DNA of 14,534 nucleotides from Candidatus Rifleibacteriota bacterium. GTDB taxonomy: Bacteria; Riflebacteria; Ozemobacteria; Ozemobacterales; Ozemobacteraceae. The stretch's first letter is position 1. Each line of letters starts with the position of its first letter. Positions 6,866-13,558 of this stretch are shown in pieces. The translations under genes and the position numbers were made by a program. Under the pieces are notes generated by a model. It was not told the origin of the DNA. It made no database searches and saw only the letters and a program-made list of their open reading frames with translations. The stretch lies in NCBI GenBank assembly GCA_029560455.1, contig JAKQKW010000355.1:1-14534 (forward strand). The letters are read 5' to 3'.

Positions 6866-8791
6866 ATGCAAATGCACAGCACACCGGTTACAGCTTCATA
6901 TCTTACCTGGAAACCAGTTATCAGCGCCGAAGAAGTTTTTCAGGCAACCGTAAACTTTTCATTCCTTTCCGGCGATGCGAGCGGCAGGCTGTTCTGGGTC
7001 GAGCTGCGCCCCGAAGAGAAAGGGCGCTGCGTCATCATGCTGCGAACCTCTGAAGGCGAGATTAAAGAACTGCTGCCGGCGCCTTTTTCTGCGAGAACCA
7101 GAGTCATGGAATACGGCGGCATGCCATACGTAACGACCGGAACCCGGGTCATCTTTGCCAACTTTTCAGACCAGCGCCTTTACGCTTTTGACTTCGATAG
7201 AAACGAAGCCCCGGCGCCCATCACCCCCGAAAAAGCAGCAGATGGCCGCGTAATGAAGTTTATGCAGCCGGCTGTGTCTGATGATGGCCGCTGGCTGATT
7301 GCAGCCTTCGAGCTTGAAGGCGGGCACAATGAGCCGGAAAACGCCATCTGTCTTCTCGACCTGCAGAAGAAAGGGCTTCAAGAGCCAAAAATCCTGGTGC
7401 GTGGTGCCGATTTTTACAAACAACCGATGTTTTCGCCAGATGGCAAAAGTATCGCCTGGCTGCAATGGAATCACCCCTACATGCCATGGGATTCAACGGT
7501 TCTCTACTGCTCCCCCTTTGCCGAAGGTGAACTCAACCAGAACGCCATCTGCAGAATTGCCGGTTCAGACAGCGAAGCGATAAGCGACTTTTCTTTCAGC
7601 AGAGAGGGCAAAATACTTTTCAGCATTGACCGAAAAGGGGTCAGCAAAGATTCGCCCGATAATTTCTTCAACATTTACAGCTGGTATAATGGCTCTACAA
7701 AGAGCATAACAAAAGCCAGACACGAAATTGCCTATATTCTACATGTAGAAGGCCGAATTCTTGCTCTGACATTCAAAGACGGAATGCCAGGCCTGGCATG
7801 GATTAACGACGAAAATGGCAATTTAACCGAGTTGCCGACGCCTTTTCTGTCGATATCAAAGCCGGTTGTCTGCGGCGAAAATCTGGCCCTGACCGGAACC
7901 CCCGCTGACAGACCAACACAATTGGCTCTGCTAAAGAAAAGCGGCAGCATCGAAATTCTGCGGCATACATCAGAATGCCATATTCTGGCCGACGACATCA
8001 GCAGCCCCGAAAAAATCAGCTTTCCAACCAGTGATGGTCAGATATGCCACGGCTACTTCTACCCTCCGAAAAACAGCAATTACAAGGCTCCCGAAAGCGA
8101 ACTTCCGCCGGTACGGGTTCTCGTGCATGGCGGCCCGACAAGCCTGGCGCGGGCTGGCTTCAGCCGGGAGCACGTTTTTTGGGCCAGCCAGGGCTATGCA
8201 ATTTTCGACGTGAATTATCGTGGTTCAACCGGTTTTGGCAGAGCCTATCGCGACGCGCTGCTTGGCGAATGGGGAGTCCTTGAGATAAATGACGTCAGAG
8301 ACGGCCTGAAACACCTGCGCGAAAAGCGCATGATCGGTGACAAAGCGGTTGTCTCGGGCGGCAGCGCCGGCGGCTATACGGTACAGCGGCTGCTGACAAT
8401 GTTCCCGGAAATGTTTGCCGCCGGTGCCAGCTATTTCGGCATCGGCAATCTGGTCACACTGCAGAATCTCACCCACAAATTTGAATCACGCTACCTCGAA
8501 GGGCTTCTTGGCGGGCCGATGAGCACGCATCGCCACATTTTCGAAGACCGGTCACCGATAAATCATCTGGTAAACCTCAAAAGCCCGATGATTATTTTCC
8601 AGGGCTCAGAAGACAAGGTTGTGCCGCCAGAAAATTCACGCGAAATGGCTGAAATTCTCGCAAGCAAGCATATCCGGCACGAATATTACGAATACCCCAC
8701 CGAAGCGCATGGTTTCAGGCAAAAGAACAACCTCGTCGATTCACTCGAAAAAGAGGCAGTCTTCTTCAAAAAGGTTCTCTCTGGAACCTGA
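6866..8791 (+). CDS. S9 family (prolyl oligopeptidase/acylaminoacyl-type) serine peptidase
   Basis: A 641-residue protein without a signal peptide, so probably cytoplasmic. The first 380 or so residues carry repeated beta-propeller-like strands (for example FSPDGKSIAWLQW), which in this family gate access to the active site. The rest is an alpha/beta hydrolase. HGGPTS is the oxyanion region, NYRGSTGFG is the S9 signature, and GGSAGG holds nucleophile Ser500. Asp583 (GSEDKVVPP) and His615 (EAHGF) complete the triad. Such enzymes cleave short peptides, often after Pro or from blocked N-termini. AGGAG (6859-6863) is only 2 nt from the first ATG but 8 nt from the ATG at 6872, so translation probably starts at 6872 (639 residues). 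It follows the radical SAM gene by 14 nt and is closed by the terminator at 8819. Confidence 0.95.
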   Translation: MQMHSTPVTASYLTWKPVISAEEVFQATVNFSFLSGDASGRLFWVELRPEEKGRCVIMLRTSEGEIKELLPAPFSARTRVMEYGGMPYVTTGTRVIFANFSDQRLYAFDFDRNEAPAPITPEKAADGRVMKFMQPAVSDDGRWLIAAFELEGGHNEPENAICLLDLQKKGLQEPKILVRGADFYKQPMFSPDGKSIAWLQWNHPYMPWDSTVLYCSPFAEGELNQNAICRIAGSDSEAISDFSFSREGKILFSIDRKGVSKDSPDNFFNIYSWYNGSTKSITKARHEIAYILHVEGRILALTFKDGMPGLAWINDENGNLTELPTPFLSISKPVVCGENLALTGTPADRPTQLALLKKSGSIEILRHTSECHILADDISSPEKISFPTSDGQICHGYFYPPKNSNYKAPESELPPVRVLVHGGPTSLARAGFSREHVFWASQGYAIFDVNYRGSTGFGRAYRDALLGEWGVLEINDVRDGLKHLREKRMIGDKAVVSGGSAGGYTVQRLLTMFPEMFAAGASYFGIGNLVTLQNLTHKFESRYLEGLLGGPMSTHRHIFEDRSPINHLVNLKSPMIIFQGSEDKVVPPENSREMAEILASKHIRHEYYEYPTEAHGFRQKNNLVDSLEKEAVFFKKVLSGT

Positions 8792-8818
8792 TAATCACGT
8801 CAGACACTTATGCAAATG

Positions 8819-8850
8819 AAAAAGACACCGGAACCAGCCGGTGTCTTTTT
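8819..8850. terminator. Bidirectional Rho-independent terminator
   Basis: A perfect 13-bp stem, AAAAAGACACCGG (8819-8831) with CCGGTGTCTTTTT (8838-8850), encloses a 6-nt loop. It has a T-run on either strand. It lies between the convergent S9 peptidase gene and the minus-strand gene ending at 8939, so it can end both transcripts. Confidence 0.92.
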
Positions 8851-8938
8851 ATCAGCGACATTTCAGAATCTTATCTGCTCGCGGGCCCTGCATGCATTCT
8901 CGACCCATGTGGCGACTACGCAAGAATCAGTTCAAGTT

Positions 8939-10219
8939 TCACCTGATCAGGCCATCGATGGTTTCCTGAAGTTTGAACTGCTTTTCATACACCTTGGAAA
9001 AGTCTGGCACAATTGCCTTGATAAGCATGTTGTCACGGCTTTCATAATCGTTCTTCATCGTTTGCAGTTTCTCGACAAGACCTGATTCGAGAGGGTCGCA
9101 GGCCATCACTTTGTCGAAATATTCATAAAGCTCTTTAACGTCCTTTTCAAGCCGGCCTGATGCGAGATATTCTTTGGCTTTGGCTTCAAGTTCAGGGTTA
9201 AGAGCGGGCTTGACTTCTTCATTCTTTTCGACCGGCTTCTCAGGATCGGCGCCACAACTGCAGCTGACTTTATAATCGTCTTCTTTGATGAATTCGATTT
9301 TGTATTCACCCTTGTCAGGGCAGGCCAAGCCTGCTTTCAGATACTTCTTTTCAACCAGTTCAGCGATAATCTCTGAGCCCTTTTTACCATTCTCAAACTT
9401 CAAACCGTCCATCAAAGCCATTTCTATTGCACCCATGAGCACTCTCTGATTGGGAACACAGGCCATCGGCTTATTTGAGGCAGGCGCAGAAGCAGACTCA
9501 TCACCGAAAACCTTTAGCAGTTCGACAACCCCTTCAGTGCTTCTGGTCAACATATCGAGCGTTTTAACCAGATAGGCTCTTTCCCAGACCAGGCTGTTTT
9601 TAGCGTTAAAAGCCGGCTTTGGCAGCGATTTTAGATAATCAGTGATAATTTTCTTTGCTTCTGCCCTGTAATCACCGGCAAGAAAGTTTTTCATCGACTC
9701 CATCGCAATGTTTCTTATACCCAGACCGAGCATGTAGCCGATCAGTGGCTGGTACTTTTCAGAATCGGCGCCAAATCTGAATACCGAAACAAGCATCTCG
9801 GCGCCCTGTTCATGGTTTCCGGCAGAGATAACGCCCCAGGCGCCCGCATTGATGAATCTGGCAAAGTTTCTCAGGGTTCGATACGGCGGCATGATGTCCT
9901 GCGGATCAAATTTGCTGTCAGGCACAAAGCTGCACACAGAACAGGCTGCAGCAGATTGCAGCAGACTTTTGATCCTGAATGAACCGGCTTCACCGAGCTT
10001 CCGACGCAGACCACCTGACAGAGCGGCATAGCGTTCAGCATTGTGCACCTCCATGAGACTTTCGACTTCTTCCTTAGCCATTTCAGGCATGTAACCGATA
10101 GCCATCAGGTAGCGCAGCGCGGCGTTCGGGTCGCGGTATGGTTCCGGGAACTCAGCGAAAGCGGCAACAGAGAAAGTAAGAAGCATCACACCAATAATAA
10201 GCATGGTAATTTTAAACAT
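8939..10219 (-). CDS. Secreted protein with embedded pilin-like Cys module, third gene of the ECF sigma operon
   Basis: A 426-residue protein. Residues 1-22 form a signal peptide (MFKITM, then a hydrophobic core, ending AAFA|EF). A CxxC pair (Cys93, Cys96) lies in a helical N-terminal domain. Residues 253-322 hold the module ACVPNQRVLMGAIEMALMDG ... YLK (293-295) ... CP (300-301) ... Y306 ... CSCG (320-323), close to the one in the 3497-4180 product. The last 100 residues are charged and helical. AGGAG 7 nt before the ATG supports the start. The gene begins 27 nt after the putative anti-sigma gene, so it is probably co-transcribed with the sigma factor. It may be a sensor partner or an effector in the envelope. 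No known family is recognised for the whole protein. Confidence 0.85.
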   Translation of the reverse strand: MFKITMLIIGVMLLTFSVAAFAEFPEPYRDPNAALRYLMAIGYMPEMAKEEVESLMEVHNAERYAALSGGLRRKLGEAGSFRIKSLLQSAAACSVCSFVPDSKFDPQDIMPPYRTLRNFARFINAGAWGVISAGNHEQGAEMLVSVFRFGADSEKYQPLIGYMLGLGIRNIAMESMKNFLAGDYRAEAKKIITDYLKSLPKPAFNAKNSLVWERAYLVKTLDMLTRSTEGVVELLKVFGDESASAPASNKPMACVPNQRVLMGAIEMALMDGLKFENGKKGSEIIAELVEKKYLKAGLACPDKGEYKIEFIKEDDYKVSCSCGADPEKPVEKNEEVKPALNPELEAKAKEYLASGRLEKDVKELYEYFDKVMACDPLESGLVEKLQTMKNDYESRDNMLIKAIVPDFSKVYEKQFKLQETIDGLIR

Positions 10220-10246
10220 AATGCTCTCCTTGAAATGAATTTATAA

Positions 10247-10663
10247 TCAAATGTTGTCCAGTTCGCGCGATGAACCCAACATCAGAACACCTGTGTCATC
10301 TTCAGCAAAAGAAAGATTGAAATCATTGTCGTATTGGCGCAAAAGTTTTGCTGCGCCAATGTTTTCGGGTAATCCGGCAGAAGCAATTACCGGTGGCGTT
10401 TCAGGAACGATCTTTTCAATTACCGGCACAGCTTTTTCACTGCCTTTAACCGGCTCTGCCACACGACTGTCGCTGATATTGCCCAGAACAATCATCAGCA
10501 TGGCCAGAGCAAGCAGCAGCGGCAGCGCAAATCTGCCGGGCCCGGCGGGTTTGTTCCAGACGGCTTCTTTCTGCAGGCGGGCAAACACATCAGCTGAAGG
10601 TTCTTCAGTCGGCCGATGATTTTCGAGATATTTTTCAAATTGATCCTTGTTCAGCGGTTCCAT
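10247..10663 (-). CDS. Putative single-pass anti-sigma factor
   Basis: A 138-residue protein from the ATG at 10663 (MEPLNKDQFEKYLE). It is preferred because AAGGAG lies about 9 nt upstream; the frame also opens further upstream, inside the sigma gene. A hydrophilic N-terminal domain of about 44 residues, probably cytoplasmic, precedes one membrane helix (about 45-61: RFALPLLLALAMLMIVLGN). A Pro/Val-rich stretch and a short acidic extracytoplasmic tail follow. There is no zinc-binding HxxxCxxC motif of the ZAS class. The call rests on context: the gene overlaps the ECF sigma gene by 13 nt and has the cytoplasm-TM-periplasm layout of anti-sigma factors. It could instead be an unrelated membrane component of the same operon. 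Confidence 0.65.
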   Translation of the reverse strand: MEPLNKDQFEKYLENHRPTEEPSADVFARLQKEAVWNKPAGPGRFALPLLLALAMLMIVLGNISDSRVAEPVKGSEKAVPVIEKIVPETPPVIASAGLPENIGAAKLLRQYDNDFNLSFAEDDTGVLMLGSSRELDNI

Positions 10664-11172
10664 GGGATCAACTCCTTTAACCTGGCGATTGCATAGCGAT
10701 ATCTTGAGGCCACCGTCTGCAGTGAGCACTGCTGGACTTCGGCAATTTCTTCAAAGGTCATGTCGGTCCAGACCTTGAGAACCACGGCTTCTTTCTGCTC
10801 TTCCGGCAGAGTCGAGAGGGCCCGGTTGATGAGCATGGAGTCTTCGACCTGGCTCTCATGCCCATCGCTGGTGGGCTCAACCATCATCGACTGTTCGCCC
10901 GGCTGCGCCCGTTTTTTCAGCGCCGCGTTTCTGGCGCTGGTGAACAGGTAGGCCGCCGGGTTTTCGACACCGGCGAATTTCTGTGGGTTCTGCACCCAGG
11001 GCAGAAAGACGTTGTGAAGAATATCTTCAGCCTCTTCACGCGAAAGCGTGAAAGAATTGCGCAAATAGCGAAAAACCGGGCCCGAAAATGCCTGATAAAT
11101 GAGAGCAAAACCCTTTTCCGGGTTCTGCCGGTAGATTTCGAGCATTTCGGTTATCTGGTTGTGGTTTTTCAT
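10651..11172 (-). CDS. ECF (extracytoplasmic function) RNA polymerase sigma factor
   Basis: A 173-residue protein from the ATG at 11172; an in-frame TTG at 11187 would add five residues. Region 2 (about 22-88) shows FSGPVFRYLRNSFTLSREEA and the EDILHNVFLPWVQN core, then NPAAYLFTSARNAALKKR. After a short linker, region 4 (about 118-170) reads LSTLPEEQKEAVVLKVW, then TFEEIAEVQQCSLQTVASRY, the -35-binding helix-turn-helix. Region 3 is absent, as usual for ECF factors. It directs RNA polymerase to a small regulon in response to an envelope or other signal. Its stop lies inside the next gene's start region (13-nt overlap), indicating coupled expression with a membrane protein that probably holds it inactive. 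Autoregulation is common in such operons, but no matching promoter was identified here. Confidence 0.93.
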   Translation of the reverse strand: MKNHNQITEMLEIYRQNPEKGFALIYQAFSGPVFRYLRNSFTLSREEAEDILHNVFLPWVQNPQKFAGVENPAAYLFTSARNAALKKRAQPGEQSMMVEPTSDGHESQVEDSMLINRALSTLPEEQKEAVVLKVWTDMTFEEIAEVQQCSLQTVASRYRYAIARLKELIPWNR

Positions 11173-11408
11173 AGCTTCACAAATCAAGAGTCAAGTTTCG
11201 CACAGATTTATTTAAGAATTTTATTTTTTTTATTTATTAATTTCTGTTGCACCACAACCGCCTTCCTGGCATAACAGTTCCAATTCATGCAGGGGGTATG
11301 TATGCGCGGCCGCCACAGGATTGGTGCGGCTGTGCCTTCTCACCGCACCTTGCCTGACCAGATACCTGGCTTTCTTTATGCAGTTATCAACAATTTCGGG
11401 CAAGCAGC

Positions 11409-11438
11409 TTGAATTAACCGGCGTTTTGTGGTTATGCT
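11409..11438 (+). promoter_or_regulatory. Candidate sigma-70-type promoter for the zinc-ribbon gene
   Basis: TTGAAT (11409-11414) and TATGCT (11433-11438) each match the -35 and -10 consensus at four of six positions, with an 18-nt spacer. Transcription would begin about 50 nt before the ATG at 11497, so the leader would include the hairpin at 11458-11482. Unproven. Confidence 0.3.
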
Positions 11439-11457
11439 GCTCTCACAGGAGTCCGTT

Positions 11458-11482
11458 TTTCGGGTAAGAACTTAGCCCGAAA
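11458..11482 (+). promoter_or_regulatory. Leader hairpin just before a ribosome-binding site
   Basis: TTTCGGGTAAG (11458-11468) can pair with CTTAGCCCGAAA (11471-11482). This gives an 11-bp stem with one bulged G and a very small loop. The Shine-Dalgarno AAAGGGG (11484-11490) follows directly, then the ATG at 11497. No T-run follows, so it is not a terminator. It may stabilise the mRNA 5' end or affect ribosome access. Confidence 0.45.
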
Positions 11483-11496
11483 GAAAGGGGAAAATA

Positions 11497-12351
11497 ATGA
11501 CTTCAAAATCTCTCTTCAGAAGTATCGTGCTGTTAACTTCCTTCGTGCTGGTTTTGTCTTCGGCTTATGCCATGATTGGCCGCAATATCTGCAGCAAGTG
11601 CAACTGGATAAACAAACCAGAAACCATACTCTGCGAAAATTGCCAGAACCCGCTCAACCACTGCCTCAAGTGCGGCCACGACAATATGGCCAAAGCTGAC
11701 TACTGCGCCAACTGTTCGATGCCGCTCGCCGAAATGCGTGTGCTCGCCACCATCGCGCCCGAAGTAAGAACCCAGCTCAAGCTCGGTGAATCTCCGCGCG
11801 CTGTTGCCGACCTCGAAATCAAGCGCCTTGAATACCTGCTGCAGACCGACGCCGAAAACGCCGAAAAGCACCTGTTCAATCTCGCCATGACCCACAAACG
11901 CATCGATTTTTATTCACGCGAATCAGCTCTCTGGCTCGATTTCCTGCAGAAATATCCGAATTCGGAAAAAGCCGGCGAAGCCAAAGTTAACGGTTCAGAT
12001 TCTCTGCGCAAATGGAGCTACCTGCTTTACTCTCAGGGTTCATACGCCCGTGCCGTTGAACTGCTCAACGAATCGCTGCGCCTCAACCCCGCCAACAAAG
12101 AAGCACAGAAATGGCTTAAAATTGCCCGTGGCGGCATGAAGAGAAGCGGCCAGGCTGTTGCTAAGCCCCAGGCCGTCGAAGCCACCGAAGCTGCACCGCA
12201 GATGGAAGAAGCCAAACCGGCTCCCAAAACCGAAGCAGCTCCGGCCGTAGAAGCAGCCCCGGCAGTAGAAGCTTCTCCGAAAACCGAAGCAACTCCAGCC
12301 ACAGAGCCCGCTCCGGCAAACGAAGCAGCACCCCAGACCGACAAGCCGTAA
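11497..12351 (+). CDS. Exported double zinc-ribbon protein with TPR-like region and Ala/Pro/Glu-rich tail
   Basis: A 284-residue protein. Residues 1-25 form a signal peptide (hydrophobic core, SSAYA|MIG). Two zinc-ribbon-like units follow: Cys32/35 with Cys46/49, and Cys56/59 with Cys70/73, each built from CxxC pairs. A helical stretch contains a TPR-like repeat (about 173-206: SYLLYSQGSYARAVELLNES, then LRLNPANKEAQKWL). The last 65 or so residues are a low-complexity tail rich in EAAP and PAVEA repeats, resembling a flexible spacer or wall-spanning segment. AAAGGGG 6 nt before the ATG supports the start. Such zinc ribbons are usually cytoplasmic, so export is unusual: the four CxxC pairs could bind metal or form disulfides. 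It appears monocistronic, with its own terminator. Its role is unknown. Confidence 0.87.
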   Translation: MTSKSLFRSIVLLTSFVLVLSSAYAMIGRNICSKCNWINKPETILCENCQNPLNHCLKCGHDNMAKADYCANCSMPLAEMRVLATIAPEVRTQLKLGESPRAVADLEIKRLEYLLQTDAENAEKHLFNLAMTHKRIDFYSRESALWLDFLQKYPNSEKAGEAKVNGSDSLRKWSYLLYSQGSYARAVELLNESLRLNPANKEAQKWLKIARGGMKRSGQAVAKPQAVEATEAAPQMEEAKPAPKTEAAPAVEAAPAVEASPKTEATPATEPAPANEAAPQTDKP

Positions 12352-12379
12352 AAATAAACTTCAAAGTCTGATAAAACAG

Positions 12380-12421
12380 TCAGCTCCGCTCGCCCACAAG
12401 GCAAACGGAGCTGATTTTTTT
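12380..12421 (+). terminator. Rho-independent terminator
   Basis: TCAGCTCCG (12380-12388) pairs with CGGAGCTGA (12406-12414). A second small stem, GCC/GGC, lies inside the loop, and a long T-rich run follows. It lies 29 nt after the stop of the zinc-ribbon gene. On the other strand the stem is followed by CTGTTTTATC, so it may also act weakly on transcripts from the gene ending at 12629. Confidence 0.88.
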
Positions 12422-12487
12422 CTTCTTTTTTTAAGCCAATTGAGGTAGAACCAATACACCGGGCAGAACTAGATCCATAGTTTTTAC

Positions 12488-12570
12488 TTCATTCCTGCGT
12501 TTAAATCCCGGAGAGGTGCAGGCGGGGATCTAAACAATCATTCACAAGATTCCGCCTGCGCGGGAATGAC
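12488..12570. repeat. 83-bp inverted-repeat intergenic element related to 333-399
   Basis: The ends TTCATTCCTGCG (12488-12499) and CGCGGGAATGAC (12559-12570) are inverted repeats matching at 10 of 12 positions. Inside, GCAGGCGGGGATCT (12518-12531) pairs with AGATTCCGCCTGC (12547-12559) with one base missing. The right end shares GCGGGAATGAC with the element at 333-399. Like that copy, it lies between convergent genes. It contains no coding sequence. Confidence 0.6.
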
Positions 12571-12628
12571 AGATGGCGGATAAATCCATATTCAAATGTG
12601 ACAAAGAACTGGAATTTTTACCTTTTAC

Positions 12629-13540
12629 TTACAGGCGCAGCTTTTTAATCAGAACCCCTGGTTCGCTTCCGGGGGCTTTTTCCGCAAGCAGAATACTGCC
12701 ATCGGGCGAAAGGCGGCAAAAACGCTGCATTTCGAGACCGGCCGGACCGGTAATCTTCTTTTCAGCCAGGGTCTTGCCTTCAGCACTGACTGCATAAATG
12801 GTAAATTCACTATCAAGCTCACCACTGCCGGTAATCACAAGAAAAATACTGCGCTTCTGCTCATCACAGCCCAGAAAATCAATCGATTTGAGCAGGCGTG
12901 GCGCCGCAGGCAATGGCGCTTTCCAGAAAATACCGCCGGCCTGATGAATAACCACGCTTCCGGCAGTTGAACTGGCAACCTCTGGCACTGGTGGCGGTAT
13001 AATCAACGATTCCCCGGTCGGACCCAGCAACAGAGAAGCATGATTTGCCAGTTTTGTAACCGGTTTTTCGTTTTCGAGTATAAGGGTGTTGCCATCGGCA
13101 TCGCGAACGGCAAAAGCGCTGCCACGGCGTTCTAGGTTGAGAAGATTCAGAGCCGACGCCTCAGGGTCTGAGGCTCTGATAATATGATAATCAGCCGGTT
13201 TTTCGAGATCGATCGCAAAAAGCACCGGAAACGCAAAACCGCAGAACCAGGCACTGTTGCCATCAACAACAAGATCACAGAAACGGTCGCCGGGCTTCGA
13301 TTCAACAACCGGCGGCAGATTCAGCGAGCTGCTGGCGCCGTCAGATGCGAGTCGCACCAGCTGGCGGTCAGTTCCGAGAAGAAACACCGAGCCATCACTC
13401 CGGCCAGCCATTGAGATAAAACTCCCAGGCACAGAAATACCGGCAGCAAAAGCTGTCGCCGGAGCAGCAACTGTTTCAGCAGCCATTGCCGGAGCGAATG
13501 GCATAAACATGGCGAGTGCCATAATCATAAGCTTGATCAT
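12629..13540 (-). CDS. Secreted propeller-like protein of unknown function
   Basis: A 303-residue protein. Residues 1-21 are a signal peptide (MIKLMIMALAMFMPFAPAMA|A). The rest is rich in short beta strands with recurring patterns such as GRSDGSVFLLGTDRQLVRL, GNSAWFCGFAFPVLFAIDL, GNTLILENEKPV and LSPDGSILLAEK. This suggests a beta-propeller or similar strand-repeat fold, but I cannot assign a family. Three Cys residues are present and no catalytic motif is seen. GGAG about 7 nt before the ATG supports the start. It begins 18 nt after the stop of the SH3b/C39 gene on the same strand, so the two are probably one transcript and may act together outside the cytoplasm. Confidence 0.8.
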   Translation of the reverse strand: MIKLMIMALAMFMPFAPAMAAETVAAPATAFAAGISVPGSFISMAGRSDGSVFLLGTDRQLVRLASDGASSSLNLPPVVESKPGDRFCDLVVDGNSAWFCGFAFPVLFAIDLEKPADYHIIRASDPEASALNLLNLERRGSAFAVRDADGNTLILENEKPVTKLANHASLLLGPTGESLIIPPPVPEVASSTAGSVVIHQAGGIFWKAPLPAAPRLLKSIDFLGCDEQKRSIFLVITGSGELDSEFTIYAVSAEGKTLAEKKITGPAGLEMQRFCRLSPDGSILLAEKAPGSEPGVLIKKLRL

Positions 13541-13558
13541 ATTTTTACTCCATGCCGA

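Larger units (their letters stand above)
11173..11496. other. Divergent intergenic region between the sigma operon and the zinc-ribbon gene
   Basis: This 324-nt spacer separates two outward-facing genes. Bases 11211-11242 are strongly A/T-rich and lie just upstream of the sigma gene, a likely promoter area. GTTGCACCACAAC (11246-11258) is a small palindrome with a 5-nt centre. The right half holds a candidate promoter and a leader hairpin, listed separately. A 36-41 codon frame at 11287-11412 is not convincing. No RNA gene is recognised. Confidence 0.5.

Noticed and set aside
11287..11412. Possible 36-41 residue small protein in the divergent spacer (ATG at 11287 or 11302; AGGGGG lies before the latter)
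   Set aside because: Only one spacing feature supports it. The product is unremarkable and part of the frame overlaps the candidate promoter, so comparative data would be needed to call it.
12655..12681. Terminator-like hairpin CCCCTGG/CCGGGGG followed by CTTTTT on the plus strand
   Set aside because: It lies inside the 3' coding end of the minus-strand gene (encoding the PGSEPG region), and the T-run is on the wrong strand for that gene. Probably a by-product of codon use.
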